This document shows positions 1 to 6,050 of a stretch of DNA of 7,011 nucleotides, piece after piece. The number at the start of each line of letters is the position of its first letter. The stretch's first letter is position 1. Both the position numbers and the translations under genes were made by a program. This DNA is from an uncultured Clostridia bacterium (GTDB taxonomy: Bacteria > Bacillota > Clostridia > Oscillospirales > Acutalibacteraceae). The stretch lies in NCBI GenBank assembly GCA_937915775.1, contig CALGGQ010000340.1, positions 1 through 7,011 of the forward strand, written 5' to 3'. The notes beneath the pieces were generated by a model. That model was not told the DNA's origin. It saw only the letters and a list, made by a program, of their open reading frames with translations, and did no database searches.

Positions 1-100
1 CCTCTGAGCAGCCGCCGAACAGACCGATCGCCGCGGCGCCGATAGCCACAGCGCCTGCGCCCTTGAGGAAGTCTCTGCGGGAAATGTCTCTCTTTTCCAT
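1..100 (-). CDS. Tat-exported putative lipoprotein, N-terminal fragment (runs off left edge)
   Basis: Only the first 33 codons are present, reading leftward from an ATG at 100. The peptide starts MEKRDISRRDFLKGAG, a textbook twin-arginine signal (S-R-R-D-F-L-K, R8 and R9). An Ala/Gly/Ile hydrophobic stretch follows to about residue 28, then GLFGGC with Cys31 placed like a lipobox cysteine. The -3 residue is Phe rather than the usual Leu, so lipidation is likely but not certain. A purine-rich AGGGAG Shine-Dalgarno lies about 9 nt upstream. The gene begins 24 nt after the carboxypeptidase stop on the same strand with no terminator between, so the two are probably co-transcribed. Tat export usually implies a protein folded around a cofactor before export, or a lipid-anchored binding protein. 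The mature domain is outside the window, so the function cannot be named. Confidence 0.85.
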   Translation of the reverse strand, partial: MEKRDISRRDFLKGAGAVAIGAAAIGLFGGCSE

Positions 101-124
101 GTCGCTCTCTCCCTTATGTATGTA

Positions 125-1624
125 TTAATGCTTGTCGTCGAAAAAGCTCTCAAAGAAATCGTCCTGACCCGCGCCGTCGGTAAACGCGCCGCCGTCGTCA
201 AAATAGTCGATCCGCGGAACGTCGTCGTCCGTCGCGGGGAACTCCAGCCACTCCGCCTCCTCCGAGACGCGGCGTCCGGCGCGCTCGCGCTTTGCCCGGC
301 GGACGCTGCGCAGATGGCGCACGCGCTGCACGGTGTAGAAGAACACCAAAAGGAAGTAGACGGCCAGCAGGATGATGAGGATCGTGATGATCCGGCGCAC
401 GACCGGCGCCTGGAAAAGCTCGTGGATCTGCGAGCGCAGGTATTCCATGCGGGACATCTCCACCGTGGAGGTAGCCACCAGCAGCGACGAGCCGAAGGTA
501 CGGATGACCTGGTTGTCGTCGTCCACCTCTACGACGGTGACCTCGCCGAGGACCTGTCCGGCGTTCACCGGCGCGATGAGCGCCTCGTCGTCCCGTTCAT
601 GGTACAGGATCGCCTGCTTCTGGATGTGGGAATCGTCGTAATCCTTCGGCAGGATGGCGGAGACGACCGTCTCCGCGCGCACGCCCGTGGTCGCCTCGGT
701 GCCGAGGGCGACGGAGACGGGCATAAGGGTCTCAGTGGTGCTCAGGATCGCACGGTTCTCGTAGTTTTCGAACATCCAGTCGTAAAGCGCGAGGCTGTCG
801 GAGAAGTTGCCGCCCGCCTCCGCAGAGCCCATAACGACGCAGATCACGTCGATATCGTCCTTTTCCGCGGCGGAGACGAGGCAGTAACCCGCGCCGGAGA
901 AATAGCCGGTCTTGACGCCGTAGACGTATTCGGAGTAATAGTCGCTGTCGGGGTTAATGAGGCTGTTCGTATTCGTAAGGCTGCGCTCGTCCGCCTCGTT
1001 GGTGGCGGGCACGGTATAGCTCAGCGTGCCGCAGATCTGCAGGATCAGGGGATGGCGGAGCGCCTCCCTGGCAAGAATGGCGAAATCGGCGGCGGTCGTA
1101 CGGTGGTTCGCGTCCTCCAGACCGTTGGCGTTCGTGAAATTCGTACCGGTGCAGCCCAGCTCGCGGGCGCGGGCGTTCATATCGCTCACGAAGGCGCTGA
1201 CGGAGCCGGAGACGTATTCGGCGAGGATATTGCACGCCTCGTTTGCCGACACGAGCATCGCGCAGTACAGCAGGTCTTCGACCGTCATTTCCTCACCGGG
1301 GACGATGGCGGGGTTTGCGTGGGTGCTGTCGCTGTCCATGTTGTACTGGCAGTCGTCCGAAGCGGTCACGACGTCCCGCAGCGATATGTCGCCCCGATCG
1401 ACGGCCTCCGCCACCAGCATGGCGGTGACCATTTTCGTGGTGCTTGCGGGCGCGACCGACGCCTCGGCGTTCTTGGAATAGTAGACCTCGCCGGTGTCGG
1501 CGTCCACAACGATCGCCGCGCGGGCTTCGATCTCGGGTCCCTCCGCCGCGAGGGCGGCGACCGGCAGCAGCGCGGTCATCAGCAATATGATCAGCAGGAT
1601 AGACAGGAGTTTTAATTTTTTCAT
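125..1624 (-). CDS. D-alanyl-D-alanine carboxypeptidase (DacF/PBP5-like, peptidase family S11)
   Basis: A penicillin-binding serine DD-carboxypeptidase of 499 aa that trims the terminal D-Ala from peptidoglycan stem peptides outside the membrane. Residues 1-26 are a signal peptide (KK, then a Leu/Ile core, AxA site at ALA26). All three active-site motifs are present: STTK (Ser61 nucleophile, Lys64), SAN (126-128) and KTG (238-240) followed by the family's YFSGAGYCLV. The PBP5-like C-terminal domain covers about 290-390. Instead of ending in an amphipathic helix, the protein has a real transmembrane segment (about 411-431), an Arg/Lys-rich stretch (434-452) and an acidic aromatic tail to 499. 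The predicted topology is catalytic domain outside, tail inside. The ATG at 1624 has a GGAG about 6 nt upstream and a strong promoter further up. Family assignment is firm, but which dac paralogue it is cannot be told. Confidence 0.96.
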   Translation of the reverse strand: MKKLKLLSILLIILLMTALLPVAALAAEGPEIEARAAIVVDADTGEVYYSKNAEASVAPASTTKMVTAMLVAEAVDRGDISLRDVVTASDDCQYNMDSDSTHANPAIVPGEEMTVEDLLYCAMLVSANEACNILAEYVSGSVSAFVSDMNARARELGCTGTNFTNANGLEDANHRTTAADFAILAREALRHPLILQICGTLSYTVPATNEADERSLTNTNSLINPDSDYYSEYVYGVKTGYFSGAGYCLVSAAEKDDIDVICVVMGSAEAGGNFSDSLALYDWMFENYENRAILSTTETLMPVSVALGTEATTGVRAETVVSAILPKDYDDSHIQKQAILYHERDDEALIAPVNAGQVLGEVTVVEVDDDNQVIRTFGSSLLVATSTVEMSRMEYLRSQIHELFQAPVVRRIITILIILLAVYFLLVFFYTVQRVRHLRSVRRAKRERAGRRVSEEAEWLEFPATDDDVPRIDYFDDGGAFTDGAGQDDFFESFFDDKH

Positions 1625-1665
1625 GTCATTCTCCGGGAATATGTGATATGATAGGGGAAAGCGTA

Positions 1666-1683
1666 CAGGGCTCGGCCGCCCTG
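1666..1683 (-). other. GC-rich hairpin near the 5' end of the dac leader
   Basis: On the transcribed strand CAGGGC and GCCCTG form a perfect 6-bp stem around a 6-nt GGCCGA loop. With transcription starting about 7 nt after the -10 box, the stem begins only about 6 nt from the mRNA 5' end, in a leader of roughly 65 nt. No U-run follows, so it is not an intrinsic terminator. A 5'-terminal stem of this kind can protect mRNA from decay, or it could be part of an operator. Both readings are inference. Confidence 0.45.
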
Positions 1684-1695
1684 CCGTGATACCCC

Positions 1696-1724
1696 ATTAT
1701 ATGAAAAAAACTTCGGAAAATCAA
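1696..1724 (-). promoter_or_regulatory. Sigma-A-type promoter of the carboxypeptidase unit
   Basis: Read on the minus strand, TTGATT (1724-1719) is followed by a 17-nt spacer containing a T7 run and then a perfect TATAAT (1701-1696). Five of six bases... specifically the first four, TTGA, match the -35 consensus TTGACA, and the -10 is exact with optimal spacing. The predicted start is near 1689, giving a leader of about 65 nt before the ATG at 1624. It lies in the short AT-rich patch of an otherwise GC-rich region, as expected for a housekeeping promoter. Confidence 0.8.
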
Positions 1725-1750
1725 CCAATATTTCTTGGAAGGGAAGCGCG

Positions 1751-2092
1751 ATGGGAAAACGCATCCAGCGCGCCGCGGCGATCGTCCTCGGCGCGGTGAC
1801 CGCCGTACTGCTCCTGTTCGCCGTTCTCAGGACCGTCGGGACGGGGCGGGGGGCTCCCGTTACGGTGGCGCCCGCGGCGCTTCCGGAGACCTCGGGCTAC
1901 GCCGTGCTCGATCTCAACCGCGCGTCGGAGGAGGAGCTTCAGGCGCTGCCGGGCATCGGCGTGACGCTGGCGGAGCGCATCGTGCGGTGGCGCGAGGAAA
2001 ACGGCGCCTTCCGGACAAAGGAAGACGTGCTGGCGGTACAGGGCATCGGCGAGGCGACGTATGAACGGATCGCGCCTTATATCAGTTATTGA
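1751..2092 (+). CDS. Membrane-anchored helix-hairpin-helix protein, ComEA-like
   Basis: A 113-aa protein with a basic N-terminus (MGKRIQR), one hydrophobic segment at about 8-27, a short linker, and a tandem helix-hairpin-helix DNA-binding domain at about 52-113. The HhH turns are LPGIG (66-70) and VQGIG (96-100). The LDLNRASEEELQALPGIG pattern and the following AERIVRWREENGAF are typical of ComEA, which binds incoming double-stranded DNA at the outer membrane face during transformation. The basic N-terminus predicts that the HhH part is outside. ComEA proteins of Bacillus type are about 200 aa with an SLBB domain before the HhH. That domain is absent here, so this is a minimal form. A GGAAGGG stretch precedes the ATG by about 8 nt. 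It is 20 nt upstream of the response regulator and probably heads that operon. DNA binding is likely, but a role in competence is inference as no comEC or comEB is visible. Confidence 0.85.
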   Translation: MGKRIQRAAAIVLGAVTAVLLLFAVLRTVGTGRGAPVTVAPAALPETSGYAVLDLNRASEEELQALPGIGVTLAERIVRWREENGAFRTKEDVLAVQGIGEATYERIAPYISY

Positions 2093-2100
2093 CGAAGCAA

Positions 2101-2105
2101 CGGAG
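2101..2105 (+). promoter_or_regulatory. Ribosome binding site that sets the response regulator start
   Basis: CGGAG ends 7 nt before the ATG at 2113, the normal spacing. Upstream in-frame candidates are a TTG at 2089, which lies before this site and overlaps the preceding stop, and an ATG at 2107 only 1 nt after the GGAG. The site therefore favours 2113, which also makes the protein begin MKILVVDDEE as expected for receiver domains. Confidence 0.75.
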
Positions 2106-2112
2106 AATGGCT

Positions 2113-2802
2113 ATGAAGATACTTGTCGTTGACGATGAGGAGCTCCTTGTCAAGGGGCTGAAATTCAACCTGGAAAACGAGGGCTATGAGGTGGACGTCT
2201 GCTACGACGGACAGACCGCCGTGGAGATGGCTGCCATGAACAGCTACGGGCTCATCCTGCTCGACCTGATGATGCCGAAGCTCGACGGGCTTTCCGCCTG
2301 CATGAAGATACGGGAGTTCTCCACGGTGCCCATCATCATGCTGACCGCCAAGGGCGAGGACACGGACAAGCTGATCGGCTTTGAGTACGGCGCGGACGAC
2401 TATATCACGAAGCCCTACAACATCCTGGAGGTCAAGGCGCGGGTGCGGGCGCTGCTCAGAAGGAGCGGCATGCAGGCGGCGGGTACGCAGGCAGCCTCGC
2501 CGGCGCGCATCACCCACGGCTTCGTCACCATCGACACCGAACGGCGCGTGGCGGAGGTGGACGGGCGCGTGATCGACCTGACGGTGAAGGAATTCGACCT
2601 TGTGGAGCTTCTCATGCGGAACCCCGGCAAGGTCTATTCCCGGGAGATGCTGCTCGATATCATCTGGGGCTACGACTATCAGGGCGATATCCGCACGGTG
2701 GACGTCCATATCCGGCGTCTGCGTGAAAAGCTCGAGCGCAATCCGGCTGCGCCGGAGTGCATCATCACCAAATGGGGCGTGGGTTATTATTTCAAGGACT
2801 GA
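2113..2802 (+). CDS. OmpR/PhoB-family response regulator (WalR/PhoP-like)
   Basis: A cytoplasmic two-component transcription factor of 229 aa, the usual length. The receiver domain (1-117) has the acidic pair D7/D8, phospho-acceptor D51 in LILLDLMMPKLDG, T78 and K100 (ITKPY). A short Ala/Gly/Gln-rich linker (118-132) leads to a winged-helix DNA-binding domain (about 135-227) with LTVKEFDLVELL, WGYDYQGD and the recognition helix TVDVHIRRLREKLE (195-208), ending in the conserved WGVGYYF. These signatures are closest to the WalR/PhoP/ResD class. Its histidine kinase follows 34 nt downstream, so this is a cognate pair on one transcript. The regulon cannot be read from sequence. The nearby carboxypeptidase makes a cell-wall role attractive but unproven. 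Codons are strongly G/C-ending, like the left half of the window. Confidence 0.96.
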   Translation: MKILVVDDEELLVKGLKFNLENEGYEVDVCYDGQTAVEMAAMNSYGLILLDLMMPKLDGLSACMKIREFSTVPIIMLTAKGEDTDKLIGFEYGADDYITKPYNILEVKARVRALLRRSGMQAAGTQAASPARITHGFVTIDTERRVAEVDGRVIDLTVKEFDLVELLMRNPGKVYSREMLLDIIWGYDYQGDIRTVDVHIRRLREKLERNPAAPECIITKWGVGYYFKD

Positions 2803-2836
2803 AAAAGCTCGGAAAAAACACGGCGTAAGCGTCCGC

Positions 2837-4237
2837 GTGAAGATCGCGGCGACGTTTCTGCTGTTCACGGCGCTGCTGCTCGTCATATTGAACGTCTACC
2901 CCGTCCGCGTGAGCCGGGACATGGTGATCTCAACGAAGAAGAGCGCCATGCAGTCCCAGAACCTGGTGATCACGAGCTCGCTCTCGGCGCTGGACACGCT
3001 GTCGGGCGAGGCGGTATCGCAGGTCATGGAGCTTCTCGACGTGACGCCGGCGACGCGGATGCTCGTCACGGACGACGCGGGGCTCATCCTGTACGACACC
3101 TCGGACGAGGACGACGCCGCCGGGCGCTATGCCGTCCTTTCGGAGGTCGCCGTGGCGCTGGGCGGACGCTCGGCGTTCTACTGCGGCTATTCGGGCGGCG
3201 CGTTCGTCAGCCGCTCCGCCATGCCCGTCCTGTCCGGCAGCGGCATCCTCGGCGCGGTGTATCTTTACGAATACGACGCGGAGCAGGGCGAGATCATCCG
3301 CGGTCTGCAGCGGAACCTCCGCAACATCTCCGCCGTGATCGGCGCGGTCGGCGTGATCGTGGTATACCTCTCCGCCGCCACGCTCACCGGGCGGATCAAG
3401 CGGCTGGCGGCGGCGGTCGGGGTCGTCAGCTCCGGCGATTACGCCTATCGCGTGGACGTACGCGGCAGCGACGAGATCGCACGGCTGTCGTCGGAGTTCA
3501 ACGTCCTCACCGGTCGTCTGGAGAGCACCGAGGAGGTCCGGCGGCGGTTCGTTTCGGACGCCTCCCACGAGCTGCGGACGCCGCTTACCTCCATTAAAGG
3601 TTGGGGCGAAACGCTGACCTACGGCAATCAGGATAACGTTGACGAGCTGACGAGAAAGGGCTTGCAGGTCATCGTCAGCGAAGCAGGACGGCTGGAGGGA
3701 TTCGTGGAAGAGCTGCTCGATTTCTCCCGCCTGCAAAGCGGCAGAATGACGCTGCGCCTGACAAAAACCGATATTCTTGCCGAGCTGGAGGAAACGCTCT
3801 TCACCTTCACGGAGCGCGCCGTCAGAGAGGGCTATAAGGTCAAAAAAGATATTCCCGAGGTTGCTTCGGTATCAAATGCCGACCCGAACAGGCTCAAGCA
3901 GGTGTTTATGAATATACTTGACAATGCGCTCAAGTATTCCCGTCCGGGCTCAAGTATTTACATTAAAGCGCAGTTTGAGAAAAACGACGGAAAAGACTTT
4001 GTCCGTATTTCGATTGCCGACCAGGGTTGCGGTATCTCTGCGGAGGATTTACCGCACGTCAAGGATAAGTTCTACAAAGCAAATGTCAGCGTCAAGGGCA
4101 GCGGTATCGGGCTGGCGGTCACGAATGAAATTGTCAACCTCCATCACGGTATCCTTGATATTGACAGCGTGGAGGGCAAGGGTACGCTCGTTACCATTCA
4201 TTTGCCCGTTGACGAAATCTATCAAGAAGAAATTTAA
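2837..4237 (+). CDS. HAMP-containing sensor histidine kinase, partner of the adjacent regulator
   Basis: A membrane sensor kinase of about 466 aa from the GTG at 2837. It has TM1 at about 3-23, an extracytoplasmic sensor region at about 24-163, TM2 at about 164-183, a HAMP linker to about 232, and a HisKA domain with phospho-acceptor His244 in SDASHELRTPLTSIKG. The HATPase domain follows with N-box N359 and N363 (NILDNALKYS), G1 DQGCGI (395-400), F-box Phe412 and G2 GSGIGL (421-426). It appears fully active and should phosphorylate the regulator encoded 34 nt upstream. The sensor has a PAS/Cache-like pattern (MLVTDDAGLILYDTS, then GILGAVYLYEY), but the ligand is unknown. The start is uncertain: this GTG is the only conventional start codon in frame after the regulator stop, and no good Shine-Dalgarno precedes it. 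Base composition changes abruptly inside the gene, just after the H-box. Confidence 0.93.
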   Translation: MKIAATFLLFTALLLVILNVYPVRVSRDMVISTKKSAMQSQNLVITSSLSALDTLSGEAVSQVMELLDVTPATRMLVTDDAGLILYDTSDEDDAAGRYAVLSEVAVALGGRSAFYCGYSGGAFVSRSAMPVLSGSGILGAVYLYEYDAEQGEIIRGLQRNLRNISAVIGAVGVIVVYLSAATLTGRIKRLAAAVGVVSSGDYAYRVDVRGSDEIARLSSEFNVLTGRLESTEEVRRRFVSDASHELRTPLTSIKGWGETLTYGNQDNVDELTRKGLQVIVSEAGRLEGFVEELLDFSRLQSGRMTLRLTKTDILAELEETLFTFTERAVREGYKVKKDIPEVASVSNADPNRLKQVFMNILDNALKYSRPGSSIYIKAQFEKNDGKDFVRISIADQGCGISAEDLPHVKDKFYKANVSVKGSGIGLAVTNEIVNLHHGILDIDSVEGKGTLVTIHLPVDEIYQEEI

Positions 4238-4256
4238 CAACTGAAAGGGTATTATA

Positions 4257-5228
4257 ATGCCAAAAAAAACACATAAAACCTCTGTCGGCGGTCAGGCGCT
4301 GATTGAGGGCGTTATGATGCAGGGACCGAAAGGAATGGCGACTGCAGTCAGAAAAACAGACGGCGAGATTATTACGGAATACCATGAATTCACGCCGTTG
4401 CGCAATAAAAATAAGTTTTTTAACATCCCGATTATCCGCGGCGTTACCGCTTTTATCGAGTCGATGATTAACGGCTACAAGCTGTTGATGTATTCCGCCG
4501 AGGTTTCGGGTATGGATGAGCTTGAGGACGCCGAAATGTCCAAGTTTGAACAGTGGCTCGATGACAAGCTCGGCGATAAGCTGATGAAGATTATTATGGG
4601 TATCGCCTCCGTGCTCGGTATGGCGCTTGCCTTCCTCATCTTCTTCTATCTTCCCGTGTTCCTGTTTAACCGTATTAACAAGCTTGCCGGCGGCAGCCTG
4701 ACGGCATGGCAGGGTACGTTCGAAGGTTTGCTGAAAATCGTCATATTCGTGGTGTATATGGTGCTGGTGTCGCAGATGAAGGACATCAAGCGCGTGTTCA
4801 AGTATCACGGTGCAGAGCATAAATCCATCTGCTGCTATGAGCAGGGGCTTGATTTAACCGTTGAGAATGTCAAAAAGTGTTCCCGTTTTCATCCGAGATG
4901 CGGTACCTCTTTTATGTTCTTTATGCTGATTCTCAGCATTGTAGTTGTGACCTTGTTATCGCTGGTCGTGCCCGCTGAGCTGAAAGCCAATACGGTTTTG
5001 TGGACGCTTATCAAGCTGCCCCTAATTCCGATTATTATGGGTATCGGCTACGAATTCATTCGCTATGCAGGACGTCATGATAACATCCTTGTTACCATTC
5101 TTTCTGCGCCCGGTCTGTGGATGCAGCGCATTACAACGAAAGAACCTGAGGATGATATCATTGAGGTTGGTATTGCATCACTCAAAGCAGTCATTACCGA
5201 AAACCCCGAGGACGATGAAATAAAGTAA
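4257..5228 (+). CDS. YqhQ/DUF1385 family membrane protein of unknown function
   Basis: A 323-aa protein recognisable as the DUF1385 family (B. subtilis YqhQ). The N-terminal family signature is SVGGQALIEGVMMQGP (9-24), followed by IIRGVTAFIESM (59-70). Hydrophobic segments lie near 113-137, 158-174, 219-239 and 250-264. The conserved polar motifs are HGAEHK (184-189), HPRCGTSF (212-219), YEFIRYAGRHDN (265-276) and PGLWMQRITTKEP (285-297). The recurring His, Cys and Glu residues next to membrane helices suggest a metal site, but I know of no established reaction and assign none. AAAGGG sits 7 nt before the ATG, and the gene starts 19 nt after the kinase stop. Its last base overlaps the prmC start in a TAATG arrangement, so the two are translationally coupled. 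Family identity is firm; function is unknown. Confidence 0.92.
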   Translation: MPKKTHKTSVGGQALIEGVMMQGPKGMATAVRKTDGEIITEYHEFTPLRNKNKFFNIPIIRGVTAFIESMINGYKLLMYSAEVSGMDELEDAEMSKFEQWLDDKLGDKLMKIIMGIASVLGMALAFLIFFYLPVFLFNRINKLAGGSLTAWQGTFEGLLKIVIFVVYMVLVSQMKDIKRVFKYHGAEHKSICCYEQGLDLTVENVKKCSRFHPRCGTSFMFFMLILSIVVVTLLSLVVPAELKANTVLWTLIKLPLIPIIMGIGYEFIRYAGRHDNILVTILSAPGLWMQRITTKEPEDDIIEVGIASLKAVITENPEDDEIK

Positions 5229-6046
5229 TGAATTTAAAGCAAGCATACAGTTATGCCGTTCATTTCTTAGAGGGCAACGGCGTTGATGAGGCAGATTTCA
5301 AGGCGCTTTGTCTGGCATGCCACTTGGCAGGAATTAAGAACAGCGAATATGCCGCGCATATGAATGACGATATCATTACCTCTCGTCTTGCAAAGCTGCT
5401 CTGGCGTGTCAAAAGCGGCGAGCCGCTGCAGTATGTGCTGGGTAAGTGGGATTTTTATGAGAGCGAATTCTATGTCGGCGAGGGTGTTTTAATCCCTCGT
5501 CCCGAAACGGAGGAACTTGTCGATTTAACAGTCAAGAGCGCAGCGAAGTTGACTAAGCCTGTTATCTTCGATTTGTGTGCCGGCTCCGGTTGTATCGGGC
5601 TGAGTATCGCTAAAAAACTGCCCGAAAGCATGGTGTACTGTATCGAAAAAAGCAAAGTTGCTTTTCGCTATTTAGAAAAAAACGCAGCCGGTATGCCGAA
5701 TGCCGTACTGCTTTTGGAAGATATAAATACTGTACCTGATATACCGCCGGCAGATATGATTATTTCCAATCCGCCGTATATCCGCAGCAGCGAAATTGAT
5801 TCGCTGCAAAGCGAGGTGCAGTATGAGCCGAAAATGGCGCTTGACGGCGGTACGGATGGGCTCGATTTTTACAGAATTATCAATGAAAAATGGGCGGATA
5901 AGCTCAAGGATAACGGACTGCTCTTCCTTGAAATCGGCAATGAACAGGGAGAAAGCGTCCGCGACATTTTAACCAATTTCAACAAGATAGAAATCAGAAA
6001 AGATATTTACGGCAATGACCGTATGGTCAAGGCTGTGAAAAGGTGA
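5228..6046 (+). CDS. prmC: Peptide chain release factor N5-glutamine methyltransferase
   Basis: PrmC (HemK) uses S-adenosylmethionine to methylate the glutamine of the GGQ motif in release factors RF1 and RF2, improving termination in the cytoplasm. At 272 aa it has the normal length. An N-terminal helical domain (about 1-75, ending GEPLQYVLGKWDFYE) contacts the release factor, and VLIPRPETEELVD (87-99) follows. The Rossmann-type SAM-binding motif is DLCAGSGCIGLSIA (115-128), and the catalytic NPPY is at 181-184. YEPKMALDGGTDGLDFYR (199-216) is also characteristic. The ATG shares one base with the preceding TAA (TAATG) and lacks a strong Shine-Dalgarno of its own, which points to coupled translation. 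The protein is relatively rich in Cys near the N-terminus (C28, C31). Homologous PrmB (ribosomal protein L3 methyltransferase) is the main alternative, but the length and motifs favour PrmC. Confidence 0.95.
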   Translation: MNLKQAYSYAVHFLEGNGVDEADFKALCLACHLAGIKNSEYAAHMNDDIITSRLAKLLWRVKSGEPLQYVLGKWDFYESEFYVGEGVLIPRPETEELVDLTVKSAAKLTKPVIFDLCAGSGCIGLSIAKKLPESMVYCIEKSKVAFRYLEKNAAGMPNAVLLLEDINTVPDIPPADMIISNPPYIRSSEIDSLQSEVQYEPKMALDGGTDGLDFYRIINEKWADKLKDNGLLFLEIGNEQGESVRDILTNFNKIEIRKDIYGNDRMVKAVKR

Positions 6047-6050
6047 TACA

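Noticed and set aside
116..1615. A 499-codon open frame on the plus strand, opposite the carboxypeptidase
   Set aside because: It is the antisense mirror of a gene with strongly G/C-ending codons, which suppress stops on the other strand. The translation is Arg/Gly/His/Val-rich with no domain, and the minus-strand protein has a signal peptide and all catalytic motifs.
1647..1652. TATGAT as a plus-strand -10 box for the comEA-like operon
   Set aside because: No sequence resembling TTGACA lies 16-18 nt upstream, and it sits inside the dac leader near the opposite start codon.
1666..1683. The GC hairpin as an intrinsic terminator
   Set aside because: The stem is only 6 bp and no T-run follows on either strand. 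On the minus strand it lies directly after the promoter.
2600..2836. Upstream ATG at 2600 as the start of the histidine kinase
   Set aside because: It would overlap the regulator's DNA-binding domain by about 200 bases in another frame and encode a Ser/Arg/Cys-rich non-homologous extension.
2790..2840. Programmed +1 frameshift fusing the response regulator to the kinase
   Set aside because: The regulator ends at the natural family terminus (WGVGYYFKD) and the stop context lacks a convincing slippery sequence or stimulator. Separate regulator and kinase genes are the norm.
2086..2886. A 266-codon minus-strand frame across the response regulator
   Set aside because: It is a shadow of a GC-rich gene. 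The plus-strand product has every receiver and winged-helix residue, while the antisense product is low-complexity His/Asp/Arg-rich.
2930..3736. A 268-codon minus-strand frame across the first half of the kinase
   Set aside because: Same antisense effect. It stops being open where GC content drops, as expected for a composition artefact.
3928..3958. 11-bp direct repeat GCTCAAGTATT spaced 20 bp apart
   Set aside because: It falls in conserved kinase N-box coding sequence, the copies are read in different frames, and there is no further repetition or mobile-element context.
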